The notes: generated from the letters alone by a model not told the origin. A DNA stretch of 64,000 nucleotides from Paenibacillus silvisoli (GCF_030866765.1 NZ_CP133017.1:4733501-4797500); one strand, 5' to 3'; shown: positions 1 to 9,500, counted from the first letter of the stretch. Program-made: numbers and translations.

Positions 1-677
1 ATCGGCGTCAGCATCGGAATCGTAATCCTGATCGCCTGCTGAAATTTGGTCGCCCCGTCCAGCTCGGCAGCCTCATAATACTCGGAGGAGATGCTCGCAA
101 TTCCGGCAGCGAAGATGACCGCAAAGTAGCCGACGTTTTTCCATATATAAGCGGCCGGCAGAATGAACCGCCAATAGAACGGCTCCGAGTACCACTGAAT
201 CGGATCGAATCCGAGCGCGTGCAGCAGTTGGTTCAAGATCCCTTTATCCATGCTGAGAAAGGAGAAGAGCAGATATTCGGCAACAACCCAAGAGAGCAAG
301 TAGGGCAGCAGCAGAATGCTCTTATAGGCACCGGCGAGCAATCGGTTGCCGATATGATTAATGAGGATGGCAAAGATGAGCGCCAGCCCGATGCCGGTAA
401 CAAGGAACACCAAATTGTAAACGATCGTATTGAAGGTCACATGCAAGATGGTGTCCGATTGAAACAGAAACTTGAAATTGTCGAAGCCGATCCATTCGCT
501 CCCGCTGATCCCTTTAAACGGATTGAATTGCTGAAATGCGATGACGATGCCGATCATGGGCAAGTAGTACATAATGATAATGAACAGCAGACCGGGCAGC
601 ATCATCAGGTAGAACGTTTTATTTCGGATGAGTTCGCTAATGACGGGTATCGTGCGGCGAGCTTTGACGCCCTGCAT
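1..677 (-). CDS. LplB-type sugar ABC transporter permease (partial, 3' end outside window)
   Basis: Translating the minus strand from the ATG at 677 gives an unbroken frame that runs off the left edge (about 225 residues). It begins MQGVKARRTIPVISELIRNK and continues with hydrophobic segments. A permease EAA-loop motif (EYYEAAELDGATKFQQ) lies near the window edge. This is the LplB/CUT1 family, inner-membrane permeases that pair with a second permease and a lipoprotein for oligosaccharide uptake. An AAGGAGGATT ribosome site lies just upstream (681-690). It is divergent from the AraC-type regulator at 894, a common arrangement in which that regulator controls the transporter. The substrate cannot be read from the sequence. 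Confidence 0.9.
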   Translation of the reverse strand, partial: MQGVKARRTIPVISELIRNKTFYLMMLPGLLFIIIMYYLPMIGIVIAFQQFNPFKGISGSEWIGFDNFKFLFQSDTILHVTFNTIVYNLVFLVTGIGLALIFAILINHIGNRLLAGAYKSILLLPYLLSWVVAEYLLFSFLSMDKGILNQLLHALGFDPIQWYSEPFYWRFILPAAYIWKNVGYFAVIFAAGIASISSEYYEAAELDGATKFQQAIRITIPMLTP

Positions 678-830
678 GGGAATCCTCCTTCTCGTGTTGC
701 GGCAGTTTTGATAGGCTAAGCATACGTCCGCAGCCTGGAACCCGAAAACAATCAAAATTCGTTCGAGCACCGATTTCTGGCCAAAAATCTTCTCTAAAAA
801 ATGATTTTTCTTTAAAAAATCGATCCCTTA

Positions 831-859
831 TTGTCAACAACTCATGATTTTGGCACAAT
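831..859 (+). promoter_or_regulatory. sigma-A-like promoter of the AraC regulator
   Basis: TTGTCA (831-836), a 17-bp spacer, and CACAAT (854-859). The reading frame could extend back to a TTG at 831, but that would place the promoter inside the gene. The later TTG at 894, with GAGGGTGA ahead of it, is therefore the better start. Confidence 0.5.
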
Positions 860-893
860 TCAACTATCCAATCTTCCGATGAGGGTGAACTGC

Positions 894-3113
894 TTGTACA
901 AAAAACTGCTCCTGTCCTTTGTCGTGTGCATTACTTCGTTCATCGTCATTCTCGCATCCGTCCTTTTCTACAATTACAAGAGCTCATCGATTTCGCTATT
1001 GAAGGAAGCAAACGTGAACGTGCTTTCCAAAATCAGCTATAGCTCCGTCTACATGGACAATATGGCGAAGAAATTCAGCGAATCGTTATCGCTGAACAAT
1101 TACATCATTGCGTTCGCCAACAGCAATGATCTGGATATCATCCTTACGGGCAATGCGCTCCGAACGCTTGACTCGCTGCGGATTCCGAACGCGTACATTT
1201 ACTCGTCGTACATCTACAACAGCAAAATCAATACGGTCATTTCCTCGCCGCCCAGCACCTTCTTCGATGCTTCCGAGTTTCCCGATCAGGAAATCCTCAA
1301 GCTGATTCAGGATGCGCAGGCGAAAAATGCACCCATGCTCGATCCGATCCCGCGCAAACTGAATAACCACAATGTATACACGTATATCCTGTTCGACTTC
1401 AGTGACAAGACAGGGAAGCTGACCAATGCCATTGTACTGAACGTTGACGCCGACTGGCTGCGCCTTACGATCTCTTCACTCGATCAAGAGAAGGCAAGCA
1501 ACGGCCGCAGCAGCGATATTCTCATCTTCGACGAGAAAGGGCTTATCGTCAGCCATCCGTCGGCGGCGATGTTCATGCAGCCCGTTGCGGGGCAGTCCTA
1601 TGCCAGAGAAATCGCCGCTTCCGATGCGCCGTCAGGCACCTTCTTCGATGAGATCGATGGCAAGAAGTATGTGATCTCCTACGTTTCGTCTTCGATTTTG
1701 AAATGGAAGTTCGTCAGCTTAACGCCTTACAGCGCCGTTTTCTCAAGCGTGCAGTGGAACGGCTGGATGACGCTTGTGCTTTGTCTTTCCGTTCTCATTC
1801 TAGGTCTGATCGTCGCCATCTTCGCATCGAAGAAGCTTTACCGGCCGTTTGCCGTGCTTCAGGACAAGACGACGATGCTGGAAAATCAGAAAAGGGACAG
1901 CGCTGCCGTCTTAAAAAACGAGTTTCTGAGACAGATGCTGGCAGCCTCTGCCACCCTTCCGCTCGAGAAAGTGAAAGCGAAGGAGAAGGAGCTCCATCTC
2001 GATATTTCCTTTACGAATAAGCTGTTCATGTTCATGCTTCGCATCGATTCCTATCAAGCCTTTGTAAGCAAATATAGCGAGAGTGACCGGGCGCTGCTGA
2101 AGTATTCCATCGAGAACATGACCAAAGAAATTACGTCTTCCCGCTGTAAATGCGAAGTCATCATCCATGACGACGATCAGCTTACCGTTCTTGCCGAGCT
2201 TGGTCATCAAGAGCTCGATCAGGAACGGATCTATGAAACCTTTCGCGCCATCGTCACGGATATCCAGTCGAACATCAAACAGTACGTCAACTTGTCCGCA
2301 TCCGGAACGCTGGGCTACATCATTGAATCCTACGAGCAAATAAAGCTGATCTACGAAGAAACGTTCAATCTTTCCAAGTACCGGTTGATCCACGGTCATC
2401 AAAGTCTAATCACGCCGGAAATATTGAAACAAGTCGATGAAAGCCCCTATTTCTTCCCCGCTTCCAAAGAGAAGCAGCTGCTGGACGCGTTACGGCTCGG
2501 CAGCGGCGACACGGCCAAAGAAATATACCGGGACATCATGAGCACGATCGCGCTAACGACGTACGACAACATTATCCGATCGACACTATATCTGGCGTTC
2601 TCGATCTATAATTCGTTTCAGCGACAGCAAGACGATACCAGCGCCAGAATCAACAGCGTCACGTTGGAGTTTCTGAATCATATTTCAGCGTTTGAGACAC
2701 TGGAACAGATCGAATACGCCTTCTGCGAAATGATCGACGAAATCAATCATCTCAAGGACGGCAACAAAGACAAGAAGAAGAACGAGATCGTGCAATCCGC
2801 CAAAGAGCTGATCGAAGAGCGGTATGCCGACCTGAATCTGTCGCTGATTAGCTGCGCAGAGCAGCTCTCCATCTCATCGATTTATCTCGGCAAGCTGTTC
2901 AAGAGCACGACAGGGAAGTCGGTAGCCGAGTACATTACGATGATCCGCATGGAAAAGATCAGATCCTACTTGGAAACGACTAATTTGCCGATCAATGACA
3001 TTTTGGAAAAGTGCGGTTTGGAGAAATCAAATTACTTCTATACCACGTTTAAAAAGTACTTCGGCGTCTCGCTGACCGAATATCGGCTGAATATGGTAAA
3101 AAGATCCGAATAA
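894..3113 (+). CDS. membrane-anchored AraC-family regulator with extracellular sensor domain
   Basis: About 739 residues. A TM helix sits near residues 5-25, followed by an extracellular sensor region of about 260 residues. A second TM helix (about 288-312, LVLCLSVLILGLIVAIF) leads into a cytoplasmic linker, and an AraC-type double HTH occupies about 632-735 (AEQLSISSIYLGKLFK and the second helix pair near YFYTTFKKYFG). In Paenibacillaceae such one-protein receptors usually sit beside LplB-type transporters and are thought to sense an extracellular sugar and act on the neighbouring operon. That fits the divergent permease here. The start is TTG 894, with ribosome site GAGGGTGA at 881-888. The ligand is unknown. 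Confidence 0.85.
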   Translation: MYKKLLLSFVVCITSFIVILASVLFYNYKSSSISLLKEANVNVLSKISYSSVYMDNMAKKFSESLSLNNYIIAFANSNDLDIILTGNALRTLDSLRIPNAYIYSSYIYNSKINTVISSPPSTFFDASEFPDQEILKLIQDAQAKNAPMLDPIPRKLNNHNVYTYILFDFSDKTGKLTNAIVLNVDADWLRLTISSLDQEKASNGRSSDILIFDEKGLIVSHPSAAMFMQPVAGQSYAREIAASDAPSGTFFDEIDGKKYVISYVSSSILKWKFVSLTPYSAVFSSVQWNGWMTLVLCLSVLILGLIVAIFASKKLYRPFAVLQDKTTMLENQKRDSAAVLKNEFLRQMLAASATLPLEKVKAKEKELHLDISFTNKLFMFMLRIDSYQAFVSKYSESDRALLKYSIENMTKEITSSRCKCEVIIHDDDQLTVLAELGHQELDQERIYETFRAIVTDIQSNIKQYVNLSASGTLGYIIESYEQIKLIYEETFNLSKYRLIHGHQSLITPEILKQVDESPYFFPASKEKQLLDALRLGSGDTAKEIYRDIMSTIALTTYDNIIRSTLYLAFSIYNSFQRQQDDTSARINSVTLEFLNHISAFETLEQIEYAFCEMIDEINHLKDGNKDKKKNEIVQSAKELIEERYADLNLSLISCAEQLSISSIYLGKLFKSTTGKSVAEYITMIRMEKIRSYLETTNLPINDILEKCGLEKSNYFYTTFKKYFGVSLTEYRLNMVKRSE

Positions 3114-3160
3114 AAAGAAATGAGACGCAGGGAATATCTCCGCGTCTCATTTCTTTTTAT
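3113..3160. terminator. bidirectional rho-independent terminator
   Basis: A 16-bp stem, AAAAGAAATGAGACGC pairing with GCGTCTCATTTCTTTT, encloses a 13-nt loop. A/T tracts on both sides serve the AraC gene (plus) and the convergent serine hydrolase (minus). Confidence 0.9.
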
Positions 3161-3221
3161 TATAGTAACGAAAGAGGGAGTCTGTATAATACATAAACCG
3201 TTATATGACATAGATACGAAG

Positions 3222-4703
3222 CTATCGGAGATTGCTCTCCCTGCCAACCAAATGCCTCGGTACACCATCCCTATGCTTGTAAGAGATGTCCACTGCGGTC
3301 CCATCAAATACGCAGATCAGTTGATCATGGATCGGTGTCTGAATGCGGTAAATATCGATCACGAACGTGTTCTCGCCCCGCCACAGCCCTCTCGCTGCCG
3401 CTTGTTCATCCGCCAATCGGTTATGTTCCTCCCACTCGCCGATCCCGCATGTTAACGCATGCTCTCCAGCAGCATCACGCCAACTGATCTGACATCGATT
3501 TTCTGCGAAATGAAAGGTCAATTCCTCAACCCGATCCGTGTTCGGCTCGATCGTGTAGGTTATCGCTCCGCCCCGCTGACGATCCTTTACAACGCTTCTC
3601 TCCTCACCTATTGCCAACGATGCCAGTTTACGCTGCAGCTTTTCTTGCGAAGAAACATCGGCAGGAGTGCTCTGTCCAACCATGGCATCCAGCAAGCAGT
3701 CCCGAATGACATTCATCAATGCCTGGGACTGGTTAAGCGTGTCGTAGAAGCCGCCATTAATCGCAAGCACCGCATCTTGGTCGGGCATCACGATGCAAAA
3801 TTTACCAAACGCCCCCACGCATTGAAAAATGTTACGCCTGCTAATCCAAAACTGATATCCGTACCCCTGCTCGTAGTCCGGGAGATCCAGCCCTTCAGCC
3901 CATCCGGCATTGTCCACCTGTTTGGAAGCCGCTTCTTCCAGCCATTCTTCGGATAGGATTCTGTTCCCGTTCCATATCCCTTTCCTCAATAGCAGCAGGC
4001 CGAATCGGGCAATGTCCTCCGCTTTCAACCGTATCCCCGAATCTCCGATCACCGTTCCTTTCGGGCATCGTTCCCAAGCCGGTTTCTCGATGCCGAGCGG
4101 CTCGAATAGCCGGGGATATAAGTAATCCAGCATGCATGCGCCGGTCGCTTGTTCCACGATTTTGGCCAATGTATGGCTGGCTCCGCCGTTATAAAGAAAA
4201 TGCGTTCCCGGTTCCCGTTGAATCGGCAGCTCCAAGAAGCCGCGTACCCAATCGCGATCCGGGCTGTCCCCGATCCATGATACCGATCGGTCTTGCAAGA
4301 AAGAAGCGTGATGATCAAAGCGGGATGGCCCTTCCGTATGACCTGTCGACATGGACAGCAGATGCTTGATCTTCAAATCGCTCATATTATCATCGATGCT
4401 TTGCGTAACCAGATCCGGAAAATAAGAAAGGACGGAATCTTCAACGGATAACAAGCCTTCCTGGATGGCAAGTCCTATCGCGGTTGAAGTAATGCTTTTG
4501 GTCAAGGAGTACGCCTCATGCGGATACTCGGGCTTGTAAGGCGCCCACCAGCCTTCGGCAATGACATGATCATGACGCAGCAGCATAAAACCGTGAAGCT
4601 CCAATCCGCGCCGCTCGATCTCTTCGATAAAGGAAAGGATGGCAGCGGAAGAAACTCCTTGTGTTTCCGGATCGCTGCGCGGGAGACTCGTTTCGCTTGG
4701 CAT
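3222..4703 (-). CDS. beta-lactamase-family serine hydrolase
   Basis: 493 residues from the ATG at 4703; TGGAGTG lies 8 nt upstream, which fits better than the GTG at 4712. An SxxK catalytic motif is seen at S66-L-T-K69 (EAYSLTKSIT). A tyrosine motif FLYNGGASHTLAKI follows near residue 175, as in class C beta-lactamase/esterase EstB-type enzymes. There is no signal peptide or lipobox, so it is probably cytoplasmic. Family members act as esterases, D-aminopeptidases or amide hydrolases; resistance to beta-lactams is not implied. The C-terminal third (about residues 350-493) is a beta-rich extension. It stands alone, convergent to the AraC gene and divergent from the SASP gene. Confidence 0.85.
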   Translation of the reverse strand: MPSETSLPRSDPETQGVSSAAILSFIEEIERRGLELHGFMLLRHDHVIAEGWWAPYKPEYPHEAYSLTKSITSTAIGLAIQEGLLSVEDSVLSYFPDLVTQSIDDNMSDLKIKHLLSMSTGHTEGPSRFDHHASFLQDRSVSWIGDSPDRDWVRGFLELPIQREPGTHFLYNGGASHTLAKIVEQATGACMLDYLYPRLFEPLGIEKPAWERCPKGTVIGDSGIRLKAEDIARFGLLLLRKGIWNGNRILSEEWLEEAASKQVDNAGWAEGLDLPDYEQGYGYQFWISRRNIFQCVGAFGKFCIVMPDQDAVLAINGGFYDTLNQSQALMNVIRDCLLDAMVGQSTPADVSSQEKLQRKLASLAIGEERSVVKDRQRGGAITYTIEPNTDRVEELTFHFAENRCQISWRDAAGEHALTCGIGEWEEHNRLADEQAAARGLWRGENTFVIDIYRIQTPIHDQLICVFDGTAVDISYKHRDGVPRHLVGRESNLR

Positions 4704-4817
4704 CGAAATCACTCCAATTATTCGTGTAATTCCGCCCGAAAAGCCGGCTCGTTCATCTCATTTTTATTCCGCGCGTCTAATCAAAATCACCTTGTCGTTC
4801 ATCGATTTGAAATCCGA

Positions 4818-4850
4818 TGAATAATTTTTCCTCCCTTGGCGAAAAGTAAA
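4818..4850 (+). promoter_or_regulatory. possible forespore (sigma-G/F-like) promoter of SASP gene
   Basis: TGAATA at 4818-4823 matches the sigma-G -35. A weak -10 (AAAAGTA) follows after about 18 bp. The same stretch (GGCGAAAAGT) also resembles a sigma-F -10. The assignment rests partly on what is known of SASP genes. Confidence 0.35.
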
Positions 4851-4880
4851 AATCATCCCATACACAAGGAGGTTTTTAAG

Positions 4881-5093
4881 TTGGCAAAAAATACGTTGGT
4901 GGTTCCGCAAGCATCACATGCGCTAGACATGCTTAAGTTTGAGGTTGCGCAAGAACTTGGTATTCAGCTTTCTCCAGATGGGTATAACGGTAATTTAACG
5001 ACATACCATGCTGGCAAGATCGGTGGATCCATTACGCGCAGACTTGTTCAGATCGCTGAGCAAAGCCTTGGCGGTTCGCAAAGCTGGAAGTAA
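4881..5093 (+). CDS. alpha/beta-type small acid-soluble spore protein (SASP)
   Basis: 70 residues from a TTG start with a strong AAGGAGG (4866-4872) ahead. These proteins coat and protect spore DNA and are degraded at germination by the GPR protease. The GPR cleavage region (KFEVAQELGI) and the C-terminal conserved block (GGSITRRLVQIAEQSL) are present, and the length is typical for the family. An upstream in-frame ATG at 4836 would add 15 unrelated residues and has no ribosome site. The gene is monocistronic and followed by a strong terminator. Together with the ger remnant at 31.9 kb it marks the host as a spore former. Confidence 0.95.
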   Translation: MAKNTLVVPQASHALDMLKFEVAQELGIQLSPDGYNGNLTTYHAGKIGGSITRRLVQIAEQSLGGSQSWK

Positions 5094-5099
5094 AGTCAT

Positions 5100-5138
5100 A
5101 AAAAGAGGCGCCCTTTGAGTTGAGGCGCCTCTTTTTTG
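5100..5138. terminator. terminator of SASP gene and of mmsB
   Basis: The stem AAAAGAGGCGCC / GGCGCCTCTTTT has an 11-nt loop and is followed by TTTTTT. It is nearly symmetrical, so it can serve both the plus-strand SASP gene and the minus-strand transporter operon. Confidence 0.9.
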
Positions 5139-5147
5139 TTGCTTCTG

Positions 5148-6323
5148 TTAGGCTCTCTTCTTCCGCGTCATCACATCGAAAATAACGGCCGCGGCGAGCA
5201 CCGCCCCGCGGATCATATATTGATACGAAATGCCGACGCCGAGCAGGTTCATCCCGCTGGATAAGGAGGCCATGACGATCGCCCCGATGATCGAGCCCGT
5301 CACTTTGCCGACGCCGCCCGCTGCGGAGACGCCGCCGACATAAGCGGCCGCGATCGCGTCAAGCTCGAACAGCGTGCCGGCCGTCGTCGTCGCGGACTGC
5401 AGCCGGGCCGTGAACAGGATGCCGGAGAGTGCCGACAGCATCCCCATGGACCCGAACACGATGTACGTAATCTTCTTCACGCTAATGCCGCTCAGATGGG
5501 CCGCTTCCGGATTGCTCCCGACGGCGTAAATATGCCGGCCGAGCACGGTTTGCGTCGTAATGAAATGATAGATGACGACGACCAGCAGCATGATGATGAC
5601 CGTCCACGAGAAGCCGTTGTAGCCGGCGATGATCCACGTGATGTACGCAATGATAGCGGAAACGAATACAAGCTTGACGGCGAACATGCGGTTCGACATG
5701 ACGTCGAAGTTGTACTTCAGCTTATTGCGGCGTTTGGAAACCTCGCTTAACAGGTAAAGGATGATCACGACGGCGCCGAAAAGAAGCGATAGCACGTTAA
5801 GTCCGTTCACCTGCGCAAGAGCGGGAATGAAGCCGTTGCCGATCGCATTGAAATGATCGTCTCTAATAATGATCGTTCCGGTATCCTCCGTCACGAGCAG
5901 CAGCGCTCCACGGAAAATCAGCATGCCCGCGAGCGAGGCCACAAACGACGGAATGCCGATTTGGGCGACCAAAAATCCGTTGAACAAGCCGACGACGATG
6001 CCGAGCACGAGAATGATCGGGATCGTTATATAGAACGGCACCCCGAGCTGCGTCAGAAAAATCGCCGCAATCGCGCCTAGAAATCCGGCCGCGAAGCCGA
6101 CCGATAAATCGATATGGCGAATGACGATGACGAGCGTCATCCCTACCGCCAGTACGGCGATGTAGCCGGTCGCATCCAGCAAGTTGCTTATATTTCTTGA
6201 CGACATGAACAGGCCGTCCGTCATAATCGAGAACGTCAGCATGATGACGAACAGCGCAATGTACATGCCGTATTCGCGAATGTTCACCCGGATCATCGAC
6301 TTGGCTTCCTGAAAGAAATTCAT
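5148..6323 (-). CDS. mmsB: monosaccharide ABC transporter permease (MmsB/GguB type)
   Basis: 391 residues of mostly hydrophobic sequence (about ten TM segments) in the XylH/GguB family. The conserved blocks VGMTLVIVIRHIDLSVGF and a C-terminal AYVGGVSAAGGVGKVTG region are visible. It forms the membrane channel for the ATPase encoded 11 bp upstream and the lipoprotein before it. Family members import xylose, glucose, galactose or arabinose, and the substrate is not fixed by sequence alone. It is the last gene of a three-gene operon (binding protein, ATPase, permease) on the minus strand. Confidence 0.92.
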   Translation of the reverse strand: MNFFQEAKSMIRVNIREYGMYIALFVIMLTFSIMTDGLFMSSRNISNLLDATGYIAVLAVGMTLVIVIRHIDLSVGFAAGFLGAIAAIFLTQLGVPFYITIPIILVLGIVVGLFNGFLVAQIGIPSFVASLAGMLIFRGALLLVTEDTGTIIIRDDHFNAIGNGFIPALAQVNGLNVLSLLFGAVVIILYLLSEVSKRRNKLKYNFDVMSNRMFAVKLVFVSAIIAYITWIIAGYNGFSWTVIIMLLVVVIYHFITTQTVLGRHIYAVGSNPEAAHLSGISVKKITYIVFGSMGMLSALSGILFTARLQSATTTAGTLFELDAIAAAYVGGVSAAGGVGKVTGSIIGAIVMASLSSGMNLLGVGISYQYMIRGAVLAAAVIFDVMTRKKRA

Positions 6324-6334
6324 AGTTGTTCCCC

Positions 6335-7855
6335 CTATTGCGTCGCAAACTTCATAATTTTTTCCTGATCGGCCTCTTCGATGGACAGCTCGCCTTTCAT
6401 GCGTCCTTCAGCCATGACATAGATGCGATCGCTCATCCCAAGCACCTCGCCCAGCTCCGACGAGATCATAATGATGCTCATGCCTTCGCTGATCAGCTTG
6501 TTCATGATCGTATAAATTTCGAATTTGGCGCCGACGTCGATGCCGCGGGTCGGCTCATCGAGAATGAGCAGCTTCGGTCCGACGAACAGCCATTTGCCGA
6601 GCGATACCTTCTGCTGGTTCCCGCCGCTCAGATTGCCGACGATTTGCTCCACGGACGGCGTCTTAATATTCAACGATTGCTTGTAGCCGCTCGCAATTTT
6701 CACTTCTTCGTTGCCGTTGATGACGCCGCGCCTTGAAATCTCCCGCAAATTCGCGGCCGAGATGTTGCTCTTGATATCCTGCAGCAGGAACAAGCCGTCG
6801 CCCTTGCGGTCTTCCGTCACATAAGCGATTCCCGCTTCGATCGCGTCGCTCGGATGCTTAACGTTTCGGATGACTCCGTTCAGCTTCATTTCACCCTGCA
6901 ATTTATAGGACCGCGGATTGCCGAATATACTCTGTGCCAATTCCGTTCGTCCGGAGCCCATTAAGCCGGCAATACCGACGATTTCGCCTTTGTTAACATG
7001 CAGATTGACGTCTTTGACGACTTCGCGGCCGAGTCGCGGGTCGTATGCGGTCCAATTTCGAATTTCAAGAATCGGCTCGCCAAACGATTTCGTCGTACGT
7101 TTCGGATAAATATCGTCGATCTCGCGACCGACCATGTTTTTAATAATAACGCTTTCGGAAATTTCGCCCTTGGCGGCATCCAGCGTGCAGATCGTCTTCC
7201 CGTCGCGTAGAACGGTCGCCTTATCCGCGATCGCGATGACCTCCTTGAGCTTGTGCGAGATCATAATGCACGAAATACCCTGCTTCTTCAGCTCGCGCAG
7301 CAGCTGCAGCAAATTTTCGCTGTCATCCTCGTTCAGCGCGGCCGTCGGCTCATCCAGGATGAGCAGCTTTACATCTTTGCTTAACGCTTTGGCGATTTCG
7401 ACAAGCTGCTGCTTCCCGACGCCGAGCTCCTTCACGAGCGTCTCCGGACTGACGTTCAGCTTCACCTTCTGAAGCATCTCCTTCGCCCGGACGATCGTTT
7501 GATTCCAATTGACGAACGCGCCCTGCCTCACTTCATTGCCTGCGAAAATATTTTCATACACCGTTAAATCGGGAAACAGCGCCAGCTCCTGATAAATGAT
7601 GGCGATGCCCGCCTTGACGCTATCGCTGATCTTCGAGAATTGCTGCGTGCGTCCCTCGAAGACGATGTCGCCTTGGTACGTGCCGTACGGGTAAACGCCG
7701 CTCAGCACCTTCATCAGCGTCGACTTGCCTGCGCCGTTCTCGCCGATCAGGCAATGAATCTCGGCCTGCTCAACCTTGAAGCTGACGTCCGACAGCGCTT
7801 TGACGCCCGTAAATGCCTTCGATATCCCGTTCATCTCTAGTAGATAGTTGCTCAT
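6335..7855 (-). CDS. mmsA: monosaccharide ABC transporter ATP-binding protein (MmsA/GguA/XylG type)
   Basis: 506 residues with two fused ABC domains, as in XylG/RbsA/MglA. The first has Walker A GENGAGKST (38-46) and Walker B LLILDEPTAAL. The second has a degenerate Walker A (GLMGSGRTE), signature LSGGNQQK and Walker B LLILDEPTRGIDVG, the usual asymmetry of this family. The start is the ATG at 7855 with AAGGAGCG about 10 nt upstream; an earlier in-frame start adds 13 residues without support. It powers sugar uptake with the permease downstream. Confidence 0.93.
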   Translation of the reverse strand: MSNYLLEMNGISKAFTGVKALSDVSFKVEQAEIHCLIGENGAGKSTLMKVLSGVYPYGTYQGDIVFEGRTQQFSKISDSVKAGIAIIYQELALFPDLTVYENIFAGNEVRQGAFVNWNQTIVRAKEMLQKVKLNVSPETLVKELGVGKQQLVEIAKALSKDVKLLILDEPTAALNEDDSENLLQLLRELKKQGISCIMISHKLKEVIAIADKATVLRDGKTICTLDAAKGEISESVIIKNMVGREIDDIYPKRTTKSFGEPILEIRNWTAYDPRLGREVVKDVNLHVNKGEIVGIAGLMGSGRTELAQSIFGNPRSYKLQGEMKLNGVIRNVKHPSDAIEAGIAYVTEDRKGDGLFLLQDIKSNISAANLREISRRGVINGNEEVKIASGYKQSLNIKTPSVEQIVGNLSGGNQQKVSLGKWLFVGPKLLILDEPTRGIDVGAKFEIYTIMNKLISEGMSIIMISSELGEVLGMSDRIYVMAEGRMKGELSIEEADQEKIMKFATQ

Positions 7856-7951
7856 CCGCTTCTCGCTCCTTACCCGGACAAGGCTTACGAGCAAGGAGCA
7901 GCAACAGACGTATCCATCGCCGCTCCTTCCTTGTTCACCCTTGCGCTCGTA

Positions 7952-9058
7952 TTACAGACCTTGGAAATCTTTCGCCTCATAGTAGCCGGAGTCGATCAGC
8001 TTCTCTTTCACATTCTCTTTGTCCACGACGATCACTTCGGTTTGCTTCGCTTTTACGTCGATGCTGCCATTGTTGTAGGAGCCGGTCGTTTCAGGCGTAT
8101 TGCCGTCGAGGATGGATACGGCCATTCCCATCGCGTCCTTCACGAGATCGCGCACATCCTTGAACACGGTCATCGATTGTTTGCCGTCGATGACATATTG
8201 AACGGAAGCTTTCTCCGCGTCCTGACCCGTTACGACGAAGCTCTTCACAGCCGAATCGGAAGCGAATACGTCCGCGATGGAGCGAGCAGTGCCGTCGTTC
8301 GGCGCCAGAATCGCAACGTCGCCCTTCATATCTGCTGCCGCGGCGGTCAGATGCGTTTGCGCTTTGTTTTTCGCTTCGTTGGCATCCCAGTTCGTCGTTA
8401 CTTGACCGATAATTTTGCTGAGCTGATCGCGGCTGAGGTCGGCTGTATCTTTCAAAGCTTCGGCTTCGCTGGAGTTGGCGATTTTGAACGTGCCGTCAGC
8501 GATCTTCGGCTGGAGCACCGTCCATGCGCCTTGGAAGAACAAGAAGGCGTTGTTATCCGATGCTGCGCCGGCGTACAGGTAAAGCGGCTCGCCGCTTCCT
8601 TTGGCATGGTCGACGAGGTATTGCGCTTGCGCCTTGCCTACGGCGATGCTGTCGAACGTCACGTAGTAATCGACCGCGTCGGTTTTCGTGATCAACCGGT
8701 CATAAGAGATGACCTTGATCTTCGCTTTCTTCGCGGCTTCAACCGCGGCTGCGGCAGCGTCGCCGTCTTGCGGGCAAATAATGAGCACATCGATGCCTTT
8801 ATTGATCAACGTTTCAACGTTCTCCTTCTCTTTCGCGGAGGAGCCTTGGCTGAACAAAATTTCCGTCGAGTAATCCGTCCCTTTCAGCGCATCCTTAAAG
8901 CGCTGCTCATCCTGCACCCAGCGCGGCTCATCCTTCGTCGGCAGCACGATGCCGACACTCACTTTGCCGCCCCCGTTCTTGCTGCCGCATGCTGCGACGA
9001 TGGCTGCGAAGATCATAATGACGAGCAGCAGCGATACCGTTTTGAATCCTTTTTTCAT
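7952..9058 (-). CDS. sugar-binding lipoprotein of ChvE/multiple-monosaccharide type
   Basis: 368 residues from the ATG at 9058 (GAGGGG upstream). A signal peptide ends in lipobox IVAAC (Cys24), so it is anchored outside the cell membrane. The body is a two-lobed periplasmic-binding-protein type I fold: TLINKGIDVLIICPQDGDAA, KVISYDRLI, and APNDGTARSI near the hinge. It feeds the MmsA/MmsB transporter encoded directly downstream. It has its own promoter region, separated from the upstream xylF-like gene by terminators and a repeat array, so it can be expressed independently of the sensor operon. Confidence 0.92.
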   Translation of the reverse strand: MKKGFKTVSLLLVIMIFAAIVAACGSKNGGGKVSVGIVLPTKDEPRWVQDEQRFKDALKGTDYSTEILFSQGSSAKEKENVETLINKGIDVLIICPQDGDAAAAAVEAAKKAKIKVISYDRLITKTDAVDYYVTFDSIAVGKAQAQYLVDHAKGSGEPLYLYAGAASDNNAFLFFQGAWTVLQPKIADGTFKIANSSEAEALKDTADLSRDQLSKIIGQVTTNWDANEAKNKAQTHLTAAAADMKGDVAILAPNDGTARSIADVFASDSAVKSFVVTGQDAEKASVQYVIDGKQSMTVFKDVRDLVKDAMGMAVSILDGNTPETTGSYNNGSIDVKAKQTEVIVVDKENVKEKLIDSGYYEAKDFQGL

Positions 9059-9077
9059 TTCTATTTCCCCTCTCAGC

Positions 9078-9109
9078 ATTATCTGAAGCGCTTACATTTT
9101 GACTATATC
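9078..9109 (-). promoter_or_regulatory. candidate promoter with cre-like element upstream of the binding-protein gene
   Basis: On the minus strand a TAGTCA-like -35 and GATAAT -10 (plus-strand 9078-9083) are 16 bp apart. Between them lies TGTAAGCGCTTCAG (9096 to 9083), which matches the first ten positions of the catabolite-responsive element consensus and then departs from it. CcpA or a LacI-type protein could bind; this is inference. Confidence 0.35.
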
Positions 9110-9179
9110 ACCGGACTTCGGCCATGAAAGCGCTAACGTCTAGCACTTTTTTCATACTATCTGCACAATTTTGCGCTTC

Positions 9180-9219
9180 GGAGAAAAAGAAAGACGCTGC
9201 AGCGGTTCGGCTGCAGCGT
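9180..9219 (-). terminator. minus-strand terminator, copy 1 (insulator before binding-protein operon)
   Basis: A perfect 10-bp stem, ACGCTGCAGC / GCTGCAGCGT, with loop GGTTCG (9194-9219) is followed on the minus strand by CTTTCTTTTTCTC. A near-copy in the same orientation lies at 9695-9728, on the other side of the repeat array. Confidence 0.75.
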
Positions 9220-9262
9220 CCTATTGGCTCGCACGGGCGGCTTCGGCTTCTTGGGCCGGGTT

Positions 9263-9488
9263 TGTACGATTTCTCGTACATATTGGCTCGTTTGGGCGGC
9301 TCCCAGAGCCAATTTGTACGATTTATCGTACATATTGGCTCGTTTGGGCGGCTCCCAGAGCCGATTTGTACGATTTATCGTATATATTGGCTCGTTTAGG
9401 TGGCTCCCAAAGCCAATATGTACGATTTATCGTACATATTGGCTCGTTTGGGCGGCTCTCAGAGCCGATTTGTACGATTGGCTCGCGA
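9263..9488. repeat. phased palindrome array 1 (52-bp period)
   Basis: TGTACGATTTNTCGTACA palindromes begin at 9263, 9315, 9367 and 9419 (the third has one changed base). A truncated fifth begins at 9471. The spacing is exactly 52 bp. The 34-bp intervals are themselves conserved (TATTGGCTCGTTTGGGCGGC followed by CCCAGAGCC). Each palindrome can form a 7-bp stem with a 4-nt loop. Open frames across this stretch are by-products of the repeat. Confidence 0.9.
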
Positions 9489-9500
9489 TGGCGATTCCAG

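Noticed and set aside
831..893. Extended start of the AraC regulator at the TTG at 831 or ATG at 879
   Set aside because: 831 coincides with the -35 element and 879 lacks a ribosome site. GAGGGTGA correctly precedes the TTG at 894.
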